From: Cucumis sativus
Taxonomy: Eukaryota; Streptophyta; Magnoliopsida; Cucurbitales; Cucurbitaceae
Assembly (NCBI RefSeq): GCF_000004075.3
Contig: NC_026660.2
Span: forward strand, 10,974,001 to 11,038,000
Reading direction: 5' to 3'
Length of the DNA: 64,000 nt
A program made the position numbers and the translations under genes. A model generated the notes under the pieces. The model did no database searches, had not been told where the DNA came from, and saw only the letters and a list, made by a program, of their open reading frames with translations. Below are positions 61,380-64,000 of the stretch, piece by piece; within the stretch, counting starts at the first letter, position 1; every line of letters starts with the position of its first letter.

Positions 61380-62755
61380 TTTTGGCTGAGATCATTAGAA
61401 GGTTAAGTGTTCGGTGAGTTGGATTCTAGATGTAAAGGTATGCAAAGACTTAAGTTTTGGAAAGTTGGAGGTGTAAGCTCGAAGTTAAGAGGTAAAAAAT
61501 GCCTAGGAATTATAAAATTAATTGTCACAAATTGGTCATGCAGAGGGTTCTATAAAAGGGGAAGTCAGAGGTGTAAGTGTTTATATCTCTTAGAAATTCT
61601 CATAAAAATTTAGTTAAAACTTTAAGACTGCTATAGAAAGGAAGAGTTGAAGGTTAGAGAGAAACTTCAAGTTTGTATAAGTGATTTGTATAAAAGAAAT
61701 ATTTTGAAAGTTTTCTTTTTAAATCTTATGTTATACACATGCATTATTATGTGTTATTGTTGAGGTTGTGAAAAATGAATTTATTAAAGTGATTTAACAC
61801 CATGTTATTTAAGCCACTGTTTATGTATGATTTGAATTAAATGCTTAAGTTGTTTAAATGAATTTATGATTTCAAAACATGTTTCTTAAAGTACTGTTTT
61901 ATGTATGATTTAAGTCAAATGTTTGGGAGCATGAGATTTCATCAAAGTACTTATGCAAGAAATGTTTAAGGTTTATAAAAAAAATGAGTTTATGAAGGTA
62001 TTATAATATTTAAAGGTTGCTTTATACAAAAAAAAAAACTATTGTGATTTAAGGTTTACTTTATCAAAAAGATTTGAAACATATGATTTTATAAATTTTT
62101 TTCTCGAAATCAAGATGTCTCAAAACAGTTTTAATGGGATAGGATAAGAGGTACCAAGGAGAGGTAATGACACTTATCTTTAGAATTGAACTAGAAACAC
62201 TTACCTCGTAGGAACATGGATTGGGGATTTCCACCTCTGAAATTTAGAGCTGGTATTAAGTAACGTCTACCACCTAATAGGAGTAGATACTTGGTTTTTG
62301 AATATAAAACCAAGGATTTAAGTTACTGTTACTTAAATATTTTATCAAGTTTAAGTATTGATTATATTGTTTGTTACTGTTTAAAGGATTTATGAAAAGA
62401 AAATGATCTATTAACTGAATTGTATTCCCAAAAAGGTTTTCAAAGTATCACTCATTAAGTAATTGACTTACGGTTTACGTTTTTCCTTTTCCGGATTGTA
62501 AGAAATTAAGGCCGAGGTTGGGTTAAAGAAAGCAAGCTAGGCTATGAAGGTTGAAGGTGGTGGAATTTATATCTTGTATTGTGTAGAAACTCTTGAGTTT
62601 AAGTTAATAAGAGCTGTGGTTTGTTGCAATACTAAAGTTGTTGTAGTTATATTGTTACTGTTATGTTTGCATTATATTTGTTTAAGGTTCAAAGTTTCTA
62701 AGTCGCATTCTGTTTTGCATGGTAAATAAGTAGGCGTGTGGGATGGGACGTTACA
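61380..62755. mobile_element. LTR-like block ending GGGACGTTACA
   Basis: Ends GTGGGATGGGACGTTACA at 62755, the usual 3' end of plant gypsy LTRs whose start is TGTAACG(T/C)CC. A TATA-like CTATAAAAGGGG occurs near 61551. No coding frame. The left boundary and target duplication were not found, so a solo LTR is a proposal. Confidence 0.4.
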
Positions 62756-63576
62756 TAAAACTTTCTTATAATACTTATCCTAATTTTTCCATCATTTCTT
62801 AAAAGATGGAAGTGCGTTATTTACGATTTCTGTCATTTGCATAAATCAAAATCAATAATATGTTAGTATATATACACGAGGAGAATTAAAATATTACCAT
62901 GATAAAGTTATGAATAATTATAATGGGTAACAATTTTAATACGTAAGAGTAGAGATTTGAACTTGGAATCTCTTGTTCACGGCCCACAGATATCAGTCAA
63001 ATTAAGCTCATGTTGACAATACTTCGTGTTACATTCTTATACAAATTAATCATTATATATGATAACTCATACTCACATGTCTTCTAAAACAAATGATGTG
63101 GGTAAACCAAAGCAGATTGTATCAAATAATGCTACCATAGGATACTTTAAATTTCAACCTCCCCTAGTCAAAAGTAAAAGAAGCACACATACTCAAATTT
63201 AACCACATAATGAAACAACCATCCAATAAAATTCTAATGCTACATCGTAGATTATATTAAATTTACACCAAAATACCCCACTTAAACTAATTATATATAT
63301 AACTGAGATTAAAATAAACGGAACTTCCATACAATTGGAACTAAAGCATGACGTTTGCCCACCACATAAAGTTATTATGTGGGATTTCAACTTTGCCCAC
63401 TATGAACACACTTCATTTTCCTACTAATTTATGTCTACTCTACTAGTCTCACTTATTTCATATTGATTGAAACAGGACATAAACCTTCAGCTAAGACAAA
63501 GGACTAATCAACTACTGGAAGTTGTCGATGCATTGAAGACATAAAATAAACGATGAGCAGCAACTTAAACTTATCA
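62756..63576. other. Spacer and 3' flank of the aminotransferase gene
   Basis: Includes one SINE-like copy (62925-63030, minus). No other gene seen; 63400-63576 is probably 3' UTR. Confidence 0.4.
62925..63030 (-). mobile_element. tRNA-derived SINE-like copy
   Basis: On the minus strand: GTCAACATGAGCTTAATTTG, then GAACAAGAGATTCCAAGTTC and AAATCTCTACTC, then a tail. It aligns with the copies at 21655-21790 and 50060-50155. Confidence 0.55.
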
Positions 63577-63707
63577 TCAGGCCATATGGTTGCTGCCTTT
63601 AGCATGCCTTTTGTAGAAGGCTTTCATCCTTGCCACGCCATCTTCAATGGAACTACGCTCCATCCCAAAGCTAAATCGCAGCCAATTCTTCATCCCAACA
63701 GCAAGAC
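63577..63707 (-). CDS. Tyrosine-aminotransferase-like protein, last coding exon (gene runs off right edge)
   Basis: The exon begins after CACAG at 63707 and ends with the stop at 63577: 2 nt of a split Gly codon plus 42 codons and stop. It encodes LAVGMKNWLRFSFGM, ERSSIEDGVARMKAFY and KRHAK, which matches the C-terminus of plant tyrosine/nicotianamine aminotransferases (PLP fold type I; family pattern PG-x-VGxKNWLR..., then a final helix ending in RHAKK-like). The split Gly fits the family's 'LPG' just upstream. Substrate cannot be told, because the PLP-Lys region lies outside. Positions 63708-64000 read as intron. A broken copy is possible. Confidence 0.68.
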
Positions 63708-64000
63708 CTGTGACCATTCCTTTCATTCATTTCCATGTCTTTAATAACCAATATTTCAATTCTTCAACTTTCCTAACAGTGACACCAAACCTATTTTTAG
63801 ATTTTATTTTTGTTCTTGCACTCTTTATCCTTGGACCTTTTTTTTTTCTCCCTCTAGTTTTTTTCGTAGTTATGATTGGGTGAAAGCGAGAGAAAAAAAG
63901 GAGTGAGAGTATATGGACAAAAACTCTTTACATATTCTACCAGTATAAATCTTTTCGATTTTGTTTTCTTTTTCACCTAAAAGGCCCAATATGATTTGAG

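Noticed and set aside
62544..62729. Plus-strand open frame with hydrophobic C-terminus
   Set aside because: Lies within the LTR-like block and has no recognised homology.

Overview
This window is nuclear DNA from a flowering plant. The genes have GT-AG introns, sit among long AT-rich spacers and encode plant-specific families. The wording of the repeats, especially the Ty3/gypsy remnant at 11951-13578, suggests a cucurbit, probably Cucumis; that is a judgement from memory, not a search.

Seven protein genes can be supported. From the left: (1) the 5' end of a mitochondrial type II peroxiredoxin, PRXIIF (minus strand, cut by the window start); (2) a two-exon gene for a 109-aa protein of unknown function (minus, 2312-2806); (3) an intact four-exon trichome-birefringence-like polysaccharide O-acetyltransferase of the TBL10/11 type (minus, 4988-7820); (4) an aluminium-induced YGL/LRDR protein, AILP1-like (minus, 20311-22558); (5) an intact 16-exon Raf-like MAPKKK with an N-terminal EDR1 domain and a C-terminal kinase domain (minus, 36803-45504, 799 aa); (6) a DUF688 protein (plus, 58864-60927, about 658 aa); (7) the last coding exon of a tyrosine-aminotransferase-like enzyme (minus, 63577-63707, running off the right edge). 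All spliced models keep frame through every junction.

The rest is spacer rich in repeats: a short Ty3/gypsy derivative with a perfect 5-bp target duplication, a decayed Ty1/copia gag with its LTR (32390-34539), a CACTA terminus, two copies of a MITE-like element, three tRNA-SINE-like copies, two LTR-like blocks, hairpin-rich 'TATCANTGATA' arrays and several minisatellites. No CRISPR, rRNA or functional tRNA gene was seen.

The genes do not form a pathway. The left block (PRXIIF, small unknown protein, TBL10/11, AILP1) does look like a conserved neighbourhood that in Arabidopsis is split between two duplicated segments. I found no convincing new biological system. The most interesting items are the microsynteny, the miniaturised gypsy element with an internally deleted 5' LTR, clusters of TGGGCY promoter elements with no gene attached, the hairpin arrays, and a 20-nt micro-exon in the kinase.
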